From the NCBI GenBank assembly GCA_964516815.1, contig CAZEXK010000003.1:27003-91002 (forward strand): 64,000 bases of DNA. Direction: 5' to 3'. The first letter of the stretch is position 1. Each line of letters opens with the position of its first letter. The stretch is from CAIJNA01 sp964516815 (GTDB taxonomy: Bacteria > Campylobacterota > Campylobacteria > Campylobacterales > Arcobacteraceae). Positions 16,830 to 25,417 of this stretch are shown here, one piece after another. The notes below the pieces were generated by a model that searched no databases, had not been told where the DNA came from, and worked only from the letters and a program-made list of their open reading frames with translations. Both the position numbers and the translations under genes were made by a program.

Positions 16830-17846
16830 TTATTTATTCCAATTTACTTCATCAAATAAAATTACTGCTTGTTTGTTTTTGTTTCCTATTTTGTATAAGC
16901 TAGTTTTATCTTCTTTAAAACTTCCCCAAGACTTAAGAAGTTTTGATATTTTTGCATTCTTATTTACTGGATATTCAAAATTTACTTCTGCAAATTTTTC
17001 TTGTGCTTTTACACTTGCTAAAAACTCTATAAATTTTATTGCGTTATTTTTATTTTTGCTATATTTTACAAGACCTGCGCCAGAAATGTTTATATGTGTT
17101 CCACTTTCATTTTTAGCTTGATTTGGAAAAAATACTCCAATTACTTCTGCTGTTGCAATATCAGAATAACTTTTACTATTGATTAATTGTCCCAAATAAT
17201 ATGTATTTGCAATTGCAATGTCACCAATACCAGCAGCAATTGCCCTAAAACTGTCTTTATCAACACCTTTTGGTTTTCTTGCCATATTGTTTTTAATTCC
17301 ACTTGCCCATTTTTTTGCATTTTCATATCCATCTTTTACTATAAAAGATGCCAATAGGGATTGATTATAAACTTCATTTGATTTAGTAATTACAATTTTC
17401 TTTTTCCATTTTGCTGAAGTTAAATTCTTATATGTGCTAAGTTCATTTTTTTTAATTTTATCAATATTGTATGCAATAACTCTTGCTCTTTTTGTCATAG
17501 CAAACCAAAGATTATTCTCATCTTTTAAATGTTTTGGAATTGTTTCATTTAAAAATTTAGAGTTAATTGATTGAAATATATTTTTACTTTTTGCCAGTTG
17601 TAACATACCAACATCAGTTGTTAATAGTACATCAGCTGTGGTATATTCTCCTTCATGTAAAATTCTTTTTATCAATTCAGAAGAACTTGCTTTTATTAAA
17701 TTTACTTTTATTCCTGTTTGTTCTTTAAAAATTTTATAAAGTTTTTTATCTACTGCATAATGCCTATGAGAGTATACATTTACAATTTCTTGTGCGCTTA
17801 TATACGTTGTACTCAGGAAGATTAATATCATTGTTATTTTTTTCAT
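16830..17846 (-). CDS. Periplasmic Fe(III)-binding protein of an ABC iron transporter (FbpA/FutA family)
   Basis: The 338-residue protein has a signal peptide ('MKKITMILIFLSTTYISAQE') and the class of fold seen in FbpA and FutA1. It begins 'VNVYSHRHYAVDKKLYKIF' with a likely iron-ligand His/Tyr, and later has 'NTYYLGQLI' with the paired Tyr residues that bind ferric iron. It should capture Fe(III) in the periplasm and hand it to an inner-membrane permease. No permease or ATPase gene lies in the window, so they must be elsewhere. It is the last gene of the Fur-preceded operon, one base after the di-haem peroxidase gene. Confidence 0.9.
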   Translation of the reverse strand: MKKITMILIFLSTTYISAQEIVNVYSHRHYAVDKKLYKIFKEQTGIKVNLIKASSSELIKRILHEGEYTTADVLLTTDVGMLQLAKSKNIFQSINSKFLNETIPKHLKDENNLWFAMTKRARVIAYNIDKIKKNELSTYKNLTSAKWKKKIVITKSNEVYNQSLLASFIVKDGYENAKKWASGIKNNMARKPKGVDKDSFRAIAAGIGDIAIANTYYLGQLINSKSYSDIATAEVIGVFFPNQAKNESGTHINISGAGLVKYSKNKNNAIKFIEFLASVKAQEKFAEVNFEYPVNKNAKISKLLKSWGSFKEDKTSLYKIGNKNKQAVILFDEVNWNK

Positions 17847-17847
17847 C

Positions 17848-18996
17848 TTAATTGTCCTTTTTAATTAAATGCTCATATTTTTTATCTGTTAGAAGGTTCA
17901 TAAATGCAACAAGTGCTTTTATTTTTCTATCGTTTAATTTTTTTGCTTTTTTTAGAAGTTTCAAATCTTCAAGCCCTATTTTGACTTCTGCTTTAGCCCA
18001 TGCTTGGTTTGTTTCTGGATTTATCTTTCTATTTTTATTTACATACTTATCATAAAATTTTACAACCGTAGTTAATTTATCAAATACTCCATTGTGCATG
18101 TATGGCGATGTTACTGCTATATTTCTAAGTGTTGGCACTTTTATTTTACCATCATATTTTATATTTGTTATTTGTAAATTTTCTAAAAGTCCATGATCTA
18201 TAAAGTTCTTATTATTTTTAGATAGTAGACGTTTGTTTTTGGGTACTCCAATATTATGATAAGCATAATTTGTAAAAGTTTCTTTTGGTGAATCTTCTGT
18301 TTTTAAAACATGACAAGAAGCACAATTATTGTTATTATTACTAAAAAATAAAGTTCTTCCTAAATCTTCCAATACACTTAAATCATATTTTCCTTCTAAA
18401 AACCTATCATATTTACTATCAAAAGGAGCAAATTGTTTTGTTTGTTCAAAACTCTGTATTGCTTGTGTCATTAACTCATAAGTTTTATTAGTATTATCAA
18501 ATACATCATCACCATAAAGTTCTTTAAATTGTTTGTTGTATTGTTTATTATTTTTCAACCTATTGACTAAAAATTGTTTTGAGGGTATTCCCATTTCCGT
18601 TGGATTTAGAGGTGGCTCACCTGCTTGATCTTTTAATGTGTCTTTTCTACCATCATAAAATTGTCCTCCAATATATTTGTCTTTTTTTGCATTGTAATGA
18701 AATTTTGGAATATACATTGCATATGAAACTGTAGGTGTATTCCTAGTTCCTAATGATACTTGGTCATCACCTAAACTAACTGCTCCTCCTACACCATTGT
18801 CCCTATTGTCTATAAAAGCATGTTTTGGATTGTGACAAGTAGCACAACTTTGAGTATTATTTTTTGATAATATATTATCAAAAAATAATTGTTCACCTAA
18901 TATTTTTTCTTTTTCATTATTTAAATTTTTAGCATTACATTCACTAAATAACAATAAAGTAAAAATACTAAAATAAATAATATTAATTTTTTGCAT
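17848..18996 (-). CDS. Di-haem cytochrome c peroxidase / MauG-family protein
   Basis: This is a 382-residue exported protein (N-terminal signal peptide ending near residue 22) with two c-type haem sites, CATCH at residues 51-55 and CASCH at 225-229. 'GTRNTPTVSYAMY', 'FYDGRKDTLKDQAGEPPLNPTEMG' and 'KVPTLRNIAVTSPYMHNGVFDKL' are typical of bacterial cytochrome c peroxidases and the MauG group. It would act in the periplasm on H2O2 or another oxidisable substrate. Here it overlaps the sterol-desaturase-like gene by 14 bases and precedes the iron-binding protein, so its job is probably tied to iron redox chemistry rather than general peroxide defence. That is an inference from context. Confidence 0.9.
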   Translation of the reverse strand: MQKINIIYFSIFTLLLFSECNAKNLNNEKEKILGEQLFFDNILSKNNTQSCATCHNPKHAFIDNRDNGVGGAVSLGDDQVSLGTRNTPTVSYAMYIPKFHYNAKKDKYIGGQFYDGRKDTLKDQAGEPPLNPTEMGIPSKQFLVNRLKNNKQYNKQFKELYGDDVFDNTNKTYELMTQAIQSFEQTKQFAPFDSKYDRFLEGKYDLSVLEDLGRTLFFSNNNNNCASCHVLKTEDSPKETFTNYAYHNIGVPKNKRLLSKNNKNFIDHGLLENLQITNIKYDGKIKVPTLRNIAVTSPYMHNGVFDKLTTVVKFYDKYVNKNRKINPETNQAWAKAEVKIGLEDLKLLKKAKKLNDRKIKALVAFMNLLTDKKYEHLIKKDN

Positions 18997-19915
18997 ATTT
19001 AGTTCCTATATTAATAAACGGCTTAAACAAAAGACTAGTTATTGTTTTATACTCACTTGTTTGTATCCCTAAATTTATTTTTTCTTTTTTATTTAAAATA
19101 TCATTAGAACTTTCAAAAGTTCCAAAAAACTTATCCCAAATAGCTAAATATCCACCATAATTTTTATTGTGATATTTTTTACTATGATGTATTTGATGTG
19201 AAAAAGGAGATATAAATATATTTTCTAGATACTTAGGATATGACAATTTAATATGACTATGTCTTAAGTTAGATCCTAAAAGCGAAAAAATAAAAAAGAT
19301 TATGTTAACTCCAAGTATATCTATGATTCCTATCATTGCACCAAAAAGATAAAAAAATATACCACTAACAAATCCAATAGCAAATGCATATCGAAAACCA
19401 AATAAAATATTTTCAACAAAATGAACTCTATAAAACGTAATTGGTGTTAATACTTTTGCACTATGATGTACTTTATGAAATTCCCACAAAATTGGAACTG
19501 CATGAAGTAGCCTATGCATTAAATATCTAGTAAAATCACTTACAGTAAACAAACTAACAGTAAATAATACAATAATTTCAAAATGTGTAAAATAACTTAT
19601 TTTTATGAAACCAAAATTATCTAATAAAACTTCATAAATAAATATTGTTACTTCTTTTGCACTAATTAATAAAGGTAAGATTAAAATAGTTTTTATTAAG
19701 AATGAAAGAAAAAAATATTTATAATCTAAAATAGCACTTTCATGTAACCATAAGTTTGAACTTAAATTCACTCTTTTTTGCTTTTGAAATTTAAATAAAT
19801 ACAACATTGCAATAAGCAAAGATGATAAAATATATATCCAATACATTCTTTTTTGTGAAGAAAATAATTCTACAAAAGAATCTAATAAAAAATTAAAACT
19901 AATCTCCATCGGCAT
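18983..19915 (-). CDS. Sterol desaturase / fatty acid hydroxylase superfamily membrane di-iron protein
   Basis: The 310-residue integral membrane protein has the superfamily's eight-His pattern: HRLLH at 134-138, HKVHH at 147-151, HSH-type at 219-221 and HQIHH at 240-244. These sit among about five hydrophobic helices. Such proteins bind two irons and use O2 for hydroxylation or desaturation. Its overlap with both neighbours (17 and 14 bases) makes it part of the iron operon. A lipid substrate, a modified carrier or a membrane ferroxidase role are all conceivable; no sequence feature decides. Its presence in a Fur-type operon is unusual. Confidence 0.88.
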   Translation of the reverse strand: MPMEISFNFLLDSFVELFSSQKRMYWIYILSSLLIAMLYLFKFQKQKRVNLSSNLWLHESAILDYKYFFLSFLIKTILILPLLISAKEVTIFIYEVLLDNFGFIKISYFTHFEIIVLFTVSLFTVSDFTRYLMHRLLHAVPILWEFHKVHHSAKVLTPITFYRVHFVENILFGFRYAFAIGFVSGIFFYLFGAMIGIIDILGVNIIFFIFSLLGSNLRHSHIKLSYPKYLENIFISPFSHQIHHSKKYHNKNYGGYLAIWDKFFGTFESSNDILNKKEKINLGIQTSEYKTITSLLFKPFINIGTKYAKN

Positions 19916-20873
19916 CTAAAATCTTTGCTGTTATTTTTAATTTATTAATTAAAGATATATAATATGTTAGATGTAACTTTTTTAAATTATAATACAATTT
20001 TGTGCTATTTGAAAAATCTTCATTTTTGATATTTTTTACATTTATTAATGCTTGTTTTAAATAATGAATAGAATCATCTAGTTCAGTATTAGCTCCATAA
20101 GATCTTATCATATCACCAAAATTCAAATATGATTGCTTATTTAACACTTGTAAATGTGTATTTATAACAGCTTTTATTGCTAAAGTAGAATTTTTACTAA
20201 TATAATATTCTGCTCTTTTATTATCTTTTTTATCTTTATATTTTCTACTTAGCCCAGCAACATCACCAACCCTCCACTCTTTTAATTTATAAGAATTTTC
20301 AATTAATGAATTTAACATAATGGCATTTGAGTTTATTTCATTTTTAACAAATTTGTTTTTATTTTTTATATATCCATCATTTATTTCAACAAAAAAAGTT
20401 TCTAAGTTATTTATAATTCGAATAAGAACATTGTTTACTCTCTTAGTTTTTATATTTTTGGTAAAAAGAACATATTCTAATGCATTTATTGTTTTGTGTG
20501 AATTTTTAAAATGAGCTATATTTAAATCTTCATTATTAGAAAGTATCAAATCAATTTGTACTTTAATATCTTCATTTCCTTCATGAAAAATATCAATATA
20601 CCTTGGAGTATCAAGATAATTATCATCTAAATCACCTAAAATATAAAAGCTTTGTACACTTTTCCAACTGTTTACTAAGTTTGCAAATTCTTTTTTTGCC
20701 AGTTGTAATTCATGATTTTGTATATGAATTTTTATATTATTCAAATCTATTGATGTTTGTTTAGTATTCTTTAAAATAATATTTTCAAAAATTGAATTTA
20801 AACTTTTACTGATATTATTTGCAAATATTGTATTTGTAAAAATCAGAACTGTTAATATAATTTTTTTCATCAT
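19899..20873 (-). CDS. Imelysin (M75) family protein with altered metal motif
   Basis: The 324-residue protein has a signal peptide (first about 18 residues, 'IILTVLIFTNTIFA') and imelysin-like helices. These include 'LVNSWKSVQSFYILGDLDDNY' and 'INALEYVLFTKN'. In imelysins the latter is GxHxxE; here the aligned residues are Thr128, Asn130 and Glu133, so the His is lost and the Glu kept. Imelysins are periplasmic or surface proteins of iron uptake (IrpA, EfeO core). The start ATG overlaps the stop of the DUF1111 gene (ATGA type). It is probably a structural or partner paralogue of the imelysin at 22272. Confidence 0.82.
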   Translation of the reverse strand: MMKKIILTVLIFTNTIFANNISKSLNSIFENIILKNTKQTSIDLNNIKIHIQNHELQLAKKEFANLVNSWKSVQSFYILGDLDDNYLDTPRYIDIFHEGNEDIKVQIDLILSNNEDLNIAHFKNSHKTINALEYVLFTKNIKTKRVNNVLIRIINNLETFFVEINDGYIKNKNKFVKNEINSNAIMLNSLIENSYKLKEWRVGDVAGLSRKYKDKKDNKRAEYYISKNSTLAIKAVINTHLQVLNKQSYLNFGDMIRSYGANTELDDSIHYLKQALINVKNIKNEDFSNSTKLYYNLKKLHLTYYISLINKLKITAKILDADGD

Positions 20874-22294
20874 AATTCCTCAATATATTTAATGATTTGT
20901 ATTCTTTGTTTTTGACTTAATTTCATAAATTTTTCTTTTATTTCTAAAGATTCTCCACCATGCCATAGTATTGCTTCTTCTATATTTTTTGCTCTTCCAT
21001 CGTGAAGTAAATTCATACTCTTATTCGATGATGTTTTGTATTTTCCTATTCCCCACAATGGTGCAGTTCTCCATTCTGTTGGTTTTGCTAAAAACTCATT
21101 CCTTCCATCACTTAGTTCTTTTCCCATATCATGAAGTAATAAATCAGTAAATGCTTTGAAATTATATCCATTTTTTAATGTAAATGATGGAATATGACAC
21201 TTAACACATCCAATTTGTTTAAATAATTTCTCTCCTTGTGTTTGTGTTATTATTGATTTTGGAGTTTTTAAATTTTTTAAATAAAAAGAGATAGCTTTTA
21301 TTCTTTTTTCTGATAAATCAAATAGCTCTCCTGCTTGCCTTTTGACATCTCCTTTTGGTGCTTCTAAACATTTTTTTTGTGAATTAGTGCAATTTTCCTT
21401 TGGAAATAAATATGATGTCAATCCCATATCATTGATTGCAGCAGCTGCACTTTGTTCAAGTACAGTTGCTACTGATGCTTTAGTAGTAAACCTTCCAACT
21501 CTAAAATCCTTGTGTACTAAACTATAAACTATATTTGCTTTTCCAGAAATACCATCATTATTTTTATCATTTATATCTTCATTTGCTAGAATTTGTTCAT
21601 CACTTAAAGCATCAAGTAAACCAAGACCAATGAGCGATGGAGCTATACGATTTGATATATTTATATTTTTATTTAATTTTCCATAAGAAAAATCACTTAA
21701 TTGGTTATTTACTCCATGTATTGGTTCACTCAATATTACAATTTTTTTATCATCATATATCATAGATTTATTTTTATATTTTATAATTGGTTTAGCTTCA
21801 TACTTAACATCTTTAGTACCATTTATGCTAATTTGTGATCCATAAACTTTATCTGGAATAAATCCTTGATATTTTATAAGTTTATTATGCTCTAAAGTGT
21901 ATTTTGAAGGAATTGATAATCTACTTGTATAAGCTCTAGATATATTATTATTATTATATATATGTGCTCTAGCGTTATTTATATGGCAACTCACACATGT
22001 ATTTGCACTAAATAATGGACCAAGTCCATCTCTTGCACTTGTTGCTGCTGGCGCTTGTACCCAAGGAATCTTAAAAAAACTTTTTCCAAGTATAAAAGTA
22101 TCTTCATCTTTGTTACTTAAATCATCAAGTTTTTTTGTAAAAAGCAATTTAGAAGAATCATTTGTTGTATATCTTTGCTCTAATATCTCTTGTAAAATGC
22201 TATCGTTTGTATATGAAAAAAGTTTAGTGGTTAACACCACTAAACTTAATAGTAAATAACTTTTATTAATATTATATTTTTGTTTCATCTGCAT
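20870..22294 (-). CDS. DUF1111 di-haem oxidoreductase-like protein
   Basis: This is a 474-residue exported protein of the DUF1111 family (annotated elsewhere as thiol oxidoreductase or di-haem oxidoredutase). It has two c-type haem sites, CVSCH at 100-104 after 'DGLGPLFSANT' and CVKCH at 363-367 after 'GEKLFKQIG'. 'RFTTKASVATVLEQSAAAAINDMGL' and 'RTAPLWGIGKY' are conserved family segments. An N-terminal hydrophobic stretch (about 12-27) serves as the export signal. DUF1111 genes are repeatedly found beside imelysin genes in Proteobacteria. Here it overlaps irpA by 23 bases. A periplasmic redox step on iron or its ligand is the likely role. Confidence 0.9.
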   Translation of the reverse strand: MQMKQKYNINKSYLLLSLVVLTTKLFSYTNDSILQEILEQRYTTNDSSKLLFTKKLDDLSNKDEDTFILGKSFFKIPWVQAPAATSARDGLGPLFSANTCVSCHINNARAHIYNNNNISRAYTSRLSIPSKYTLEHNKLIKYQGFIPDKVYGSQISINGTKDVKYEAKPIIKYKNKSMIYDDKKIVILSEPIHGVNNQLSDFSYGKLNKNINISNRIAPSLIGLGLLDALSDEQILANEDINDKNNDGISGKANIVYSLVHKDFRVGRFTTKASVATVLEQSAAAAINDMGLTSYLFPKENCTNSQKKCLEAPKGDVKRQAGELFDLSEKRIKAISFYLKNLKTPKSIITQTQGEKLFKQIGCVKCHIPSFTLKNGYNFKAFTDLLLHDMGKELSDGRNEFLAKPTEWRTAPLWGIGKYKTSSNKSMNLLHDGRAKNIEEAILWHGGESLEIKEKFMKLSQKQRIQIIKYIEEL

Positions 22295-23597
22295 CAGTTA
22301 CATCATCAATTGAAAGATTAATTCCATTTGCTAATGCAATCATAACCATTTTGTCTCCTAATTTTCTTAATTCATTTTTAAGTTTTACAATAACTTTTGA
22401 TTGAGGGTCACTACTTAAAATTTGTCTATCAAAATGTCTGCTAGTTTTAGCAATTTCATCAATGCTTTTTATTTTATTTTCTATTTTCTTCATTAAGCTT
22501 AAAATTTCTTCTTTTTGATTACTATTTAGAGCATCTATGATTGCAACACCAAAATCAACTCCATTATATGTACCCATTAGAATATTTTTAAAACCTTGAT
22601 AATTAGTAGCTATATCTCTGTGAGTATTATCACTAAAGCAACTATGCTCATCTTCTTCGCTTGGTGTTAAAACAGCAACAGCAATTCTTTCATTAGCTAG
22701 TTCAGATTTAATAAATACTCCCATAGATCCAAAAATAGTTTTCATCGCATCTTTTGGCGATATATTTTTAGAAGAATCACTGTTTTTATTTAAAAATGCA
22801 GTTCTATAACTAGCCCCTTTTTCCCATGCACTTGCAACAACTTCTAAATCAGCTACTATTTTATTGCTTGCAGCATTTATATAAGCTTTTCTTCGGTCTT
22901 TGAATTTATCTTTTGTATAATCACTTAATGGTCTTTGACCTGCTACTAATGCACCATTGGTTACTGAATCTTTCACAAAATTTGAATAATCTTGATCTTG
23001 TCCCCATAATAAAAACTCAACTGCATGATATCCTGTAGCTACATTAGCATCTCCACCATTTTCATTTAACTTTGTTATTGCATCTATATTTATAGTACTA
23101 ACATCAATAGCCTCACTACCTTCTCCACCTGGATTAAATTTACCTTTGCTATCAATAATGTTACCAGAAGTTTTTTTTCCTTTTGCATCAATAGTATAAT
23201 CAATCATATTTTCATCTAAAGGCCACGCATTCAATTGTCCTTCTAGTGCACCATATTTTTTTGCAACCCAACCATCTTCTGCATCTATTGGACCATTTGC
23301 TAGTCTAAATATTTCAGTTTGTCCATATGATTCTCGTGATTTGAGCCAAGCAGTTTTTGCATTATCTAAAGTAAGTTTTGTAGGATTTCCCGTAAACTCT
23401 TTTACAGCTTTTTGTAATAATTTTGCATCACTTAATGCATCATTATAATTTAAGTTTGCTATTGTTGCGTAAGTTGCAAGTACAGTTTTGTTATTTGTAT
23501 TTGATGTTTTTGATGCATCATTATTAGCGTAAGCTGAAATAGCTAACATAGTAGCTAAGCTTAAACTTCCTAGTATAAATTTTGTTTCTTTTTTCAT
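22272..23597 (-). CDS. irpA: Imelysin-family iron-regulated protein (IrpA-like)
   Basis: The 441-residue protein has an N-terminal signal sequence (MKKETK then a hydrophobic core, cleavage near Ala24) and two imelysin-like halves. The metal motif GxHxxE is intact: Gly189, His191 and Glu194 in 'GYHAVEFLLWGQDQD'. Segments 'AWLKSRESYGQTEIFRLANGPID' and 'GAMKTIFGSMGVF'-like helices fit the family (the second reads 'DAMKTIFGSMGVF' here). IrpA is iron-repressed in cyanobacteria and needed for growth in low iron. It is the first gene of the operon, 141 bases downstream of a strong Fur box, and so is the best candidate for the metal-binding member of the system. Confidence 0.93.
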   Translation of the reverse strand: MKKETKFILGSLSLATMLAISAYANNDASKTSNTNNKTVLATYATIANLNYNDALSDAKLLQKAVKEFTGNPTKLTLDNAKTAWLKSRESYGQTEIFRLANGPIDAEDGWVAKKYGALEGQLNAWPLDENMIDYTIDAKGKKTSGNIIDSKGKFNPGGEGSEAIDVSTINIDAITKLNENGGDANVATGYHAVEFLLWGQDQDYSNFVKDSVTNGALVAGQRPLSDYTKDKFKDRRKAYINAASNKIVADLEVVASAWEKGASYRTAFLNKNSDSSKNISPKDAMKTIFGSMGVFIKSELANERIAVAVLTPSEEDEHSCFSDNTHRDIATNYQGFKNILMGTYNGVDFGVAIIDALNSNQKEEILSLMKKIENKIKSIDEIAKTSRHFDRQILSSDPQSKVIVKLKNELRKLGDKMVMIALANGINLSIDDVTDADETKI

Positions 23598-23679
23598 TTT
23601 TGTCCTTAATATTCTTTAATTTTTTAATATCACTATTTACATAGTAATATTTACTTTAATGGATTTATTTTCTTATAAT

Positions 23680-23698
23680 AATTTTAATACTCATTATT
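23680..23698 (-). promoter_or_regulatory. Possible second, weaker Fur box
   Basis: Against the 19-bp consensus GATAATGATAATCATTATC I count 13 matches, with the right half nearly complete. It lies 83 bases before irpA. In such AT-rich DNA this level of match is weak evidence alone. Confidence 0.35.
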
Positions 23699-23737
23699 AA
23701 TATGAAATAATATTGAATTAAGTCTTAATTATTACTT

Positions 23738-23762
23738 AATAATGATAATAGTTATCATTATT
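23738..23762. promoter_or_regulatory. Fur box between irpA and purH
   Basis: AATAATGATAA and TTATCATTATT are perfect inverted repeats around TAG. Two overlapping 19-mers each match the classical Fur consensus at 16 of 19 positions by my count. The site lies 141 bases upstream of irpA (minus) and about 75 bases upstream of the purH -10 box (plus). Regulation of the iron operon is expected; an effect on purH is possible but less likely. Confidence 0.88.
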
Positions 23763-23835
23763 TTTATTTTAAATTTGATTTCTAATCTTAGCGCAAATTA
23801 AATTACGCACAAGCAACACATAATTGCTTTTTTTG

Positions 23836-23841
23836 TATAAT
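23836..23841 (+). promoter_or_regulatory. -10 box of purH
   Basis: TTGTATAATTGC, a typical -10 context for this group, lies 28 bases before the TTG start of purH. Confidence 0.6.
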
Positions 23842-23868
23842 TGCATTAATATAAATCAAGGAAATAAT

Positions 23869-25401
23869 TTGAGAGCTTTAATAAGTGTTAGTGATAAAAA
23901 TGGTGTAGAAGAATTTGCGAAAGAACTTGTTAGTTTAGGATATGAAATAATCTCAACTGGTGGAACTTATAAAAAATTACAAGATGCAAAAATTAACGTA
24001 ATTGAAGCAAATGAAGTTACAAAATTTCCAGAATGTTTTGAAGGAAGAGTAAAAACTCTAAATCCATATATACATGGTGGTATATTGCATAGGCGAGATA
24101 AACAATCTCATATACAAGAAGCTGAAGAATTAGGTGTACAAGGTATTGATTTAGTTTGTGTAAATTTATATCCATTTAAAGCAACAATACAATCAACAAA
24201 TGATTATGAAGACATTATTGAAAACATAGATATAGGTGGACCAGCTATGGTTAGATCTGCTGCTAAAAATCATCAAAGTGTAATAATAGTAACTGATATA
24301 ATTGATTATGATTTGGTATTAAATAATATAAAAAACAATAAAAATACTTTTGAATTTAGAAGAGATATGATGATAAAAGCATTTGAGCATACTGCATCAT
24401 ATGACAGTATGATAGCCAATTATATGAATAAAAGATTTAATAATGGCATGGGTGCAAAACAATTTATTACAGGATCAAAAGTATTTGATACTAGGTATGG
24501 AGAAAATCCACACCAAAAAGGTTCGTTATATGAATTTGACAATCACTTATCAAATAAATTTATAACATTAAAAGGCGAAGCTAGTTTTAATAATATGGGT
24601 GATATTAGTGGCGCTGCTAAAATTGCATCAGCATTTCAAGATCAAAATGCTGTATGTATAGTAAAACATGGAAACCCTTGTGGTTTTGCTATAAAAGATA
24701 CTTTATTAGAAGCTTATAATGAGGCACTTAAATGTGATCCTATTTCTGCATTTGGAGGTGTAGTTGCAGTTAATGGTATAGTTGATTTACCATTGGCAAT
24801 CAAAATGAATGAAATATTTTTAGAAGTTGTTTATGCTGCTGATTTTACGCCAGAAGCTGAAAAAGAATTGAACAAGAAAAAAAGAATTAAATTATTTATG
24901 CAAGGTACAAAAAAATTAGAACTTTCAAATGAAGATTTTAATTTTAAAATAATTGATGGTGGTTTTGTATATCAAGAAGCTGATAAAATACAATTAGATG
25001 AAGTAAATAATAGTGAACTAAAAAGCGAAAACGAAGCAACACAACAAGAAAAAAAAGATATGGAAATTGCTTATAAACTAGCATCTTTAACTAAATCAAA
25101 CTGTGTAGTTTATGTAAAAAATTCAGCAATGGTGGCAGTTGGTATGGGGATGACGTCAAGAGTAGATGCAGCAAAAGCAGCACTTAGAAAAGCAGAAGAT
25201 TTAGGTATAGATGTTAGTGGTTCATCACTTGCTAGTGAAGCATTTTTCCCATTTAGAGATAGTATAGATGCAGCAAAAGAAGCTGGAGTTAGATGTGTAA
25301 TTGAACCAGGTGGGAGTATTAGAGATGATGAAATCATCAAAGCTGCAAATGAATTTGGCATGGCATTATACTTTTCAAATAAAAGACACTTTTTACATTA
25401 A
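23869..25401 (+). CDS. purH: Bifunctional AICAR formyltransferase / IMP cyclohydrolase
   Basis: PurH performs the last two steps of IMP synthesis. The N-terminal IMP cyclohydrolase domain starts 'RALISVSDKNGVEEFAKEL' and carries 'STGGTYKKL' and 'EGRVKTLNPYIHGGILHRRD'. The formyltransferase domain has 'RYGENPHQKG', 'AVCIVKHGNPCGFA' and 'DPISAFGGVVAVN'. The frame is open from 23824, but the start is the TTG at 23869. It follows an AAGGAAAT ribosome site and leads straight into the conserved N-terminus; a start at 23824 would overlap the -10 box. The mature length of 510 aa is normal. The truncated haemoglobin gene follows 16 bases later. Confidence 0.96.
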   Translation: MRALISVSDKNGVEEFAKELVSLGYEIISTGGTYKKLQDAKINVIEANEVTKFPECFEGRVKTLNPYIHGGILHRRDKQSHIQEAEELGVQGIDLVCVNLYPFKATIQSTNDYEDIIENIDIGGPAMVRSAAKNHQSVIIVTDIIDYDLVLNNIKNNKNTFEFRRDMMIKAFEHTASYDSMIANYMNKRFNNGMGAKQFITGSKVFDTRYGENPHQKGSLYEFDNHLSNKFITLKGEASFNNMGDISGAAKIASAFQDQNAVCIVKHGNPCGFAIKDTLLEAYNEALKCDPISAFGGVVAVNGIVDLPLAIKMNEIFLEVVYAADFTPEAEKELNKKKRIKLFMQGTKKLELSNEDFNFKIIDGGFVYQEADKIQLDEVNNSELKSENEATQQEKKDMEIAYKLASLTKSNCVVYVKNSAMVAVGMGMTSRVDAAKAALRKAEDLGIDVSGSSLASEAFFPFRDSIDAAKEAGVRCVIEPGGSIRDDEIIKAANEFGMALYFSNKRHFLH

Positions 25402-25417
25402 TAAACAAAGGAAGATT

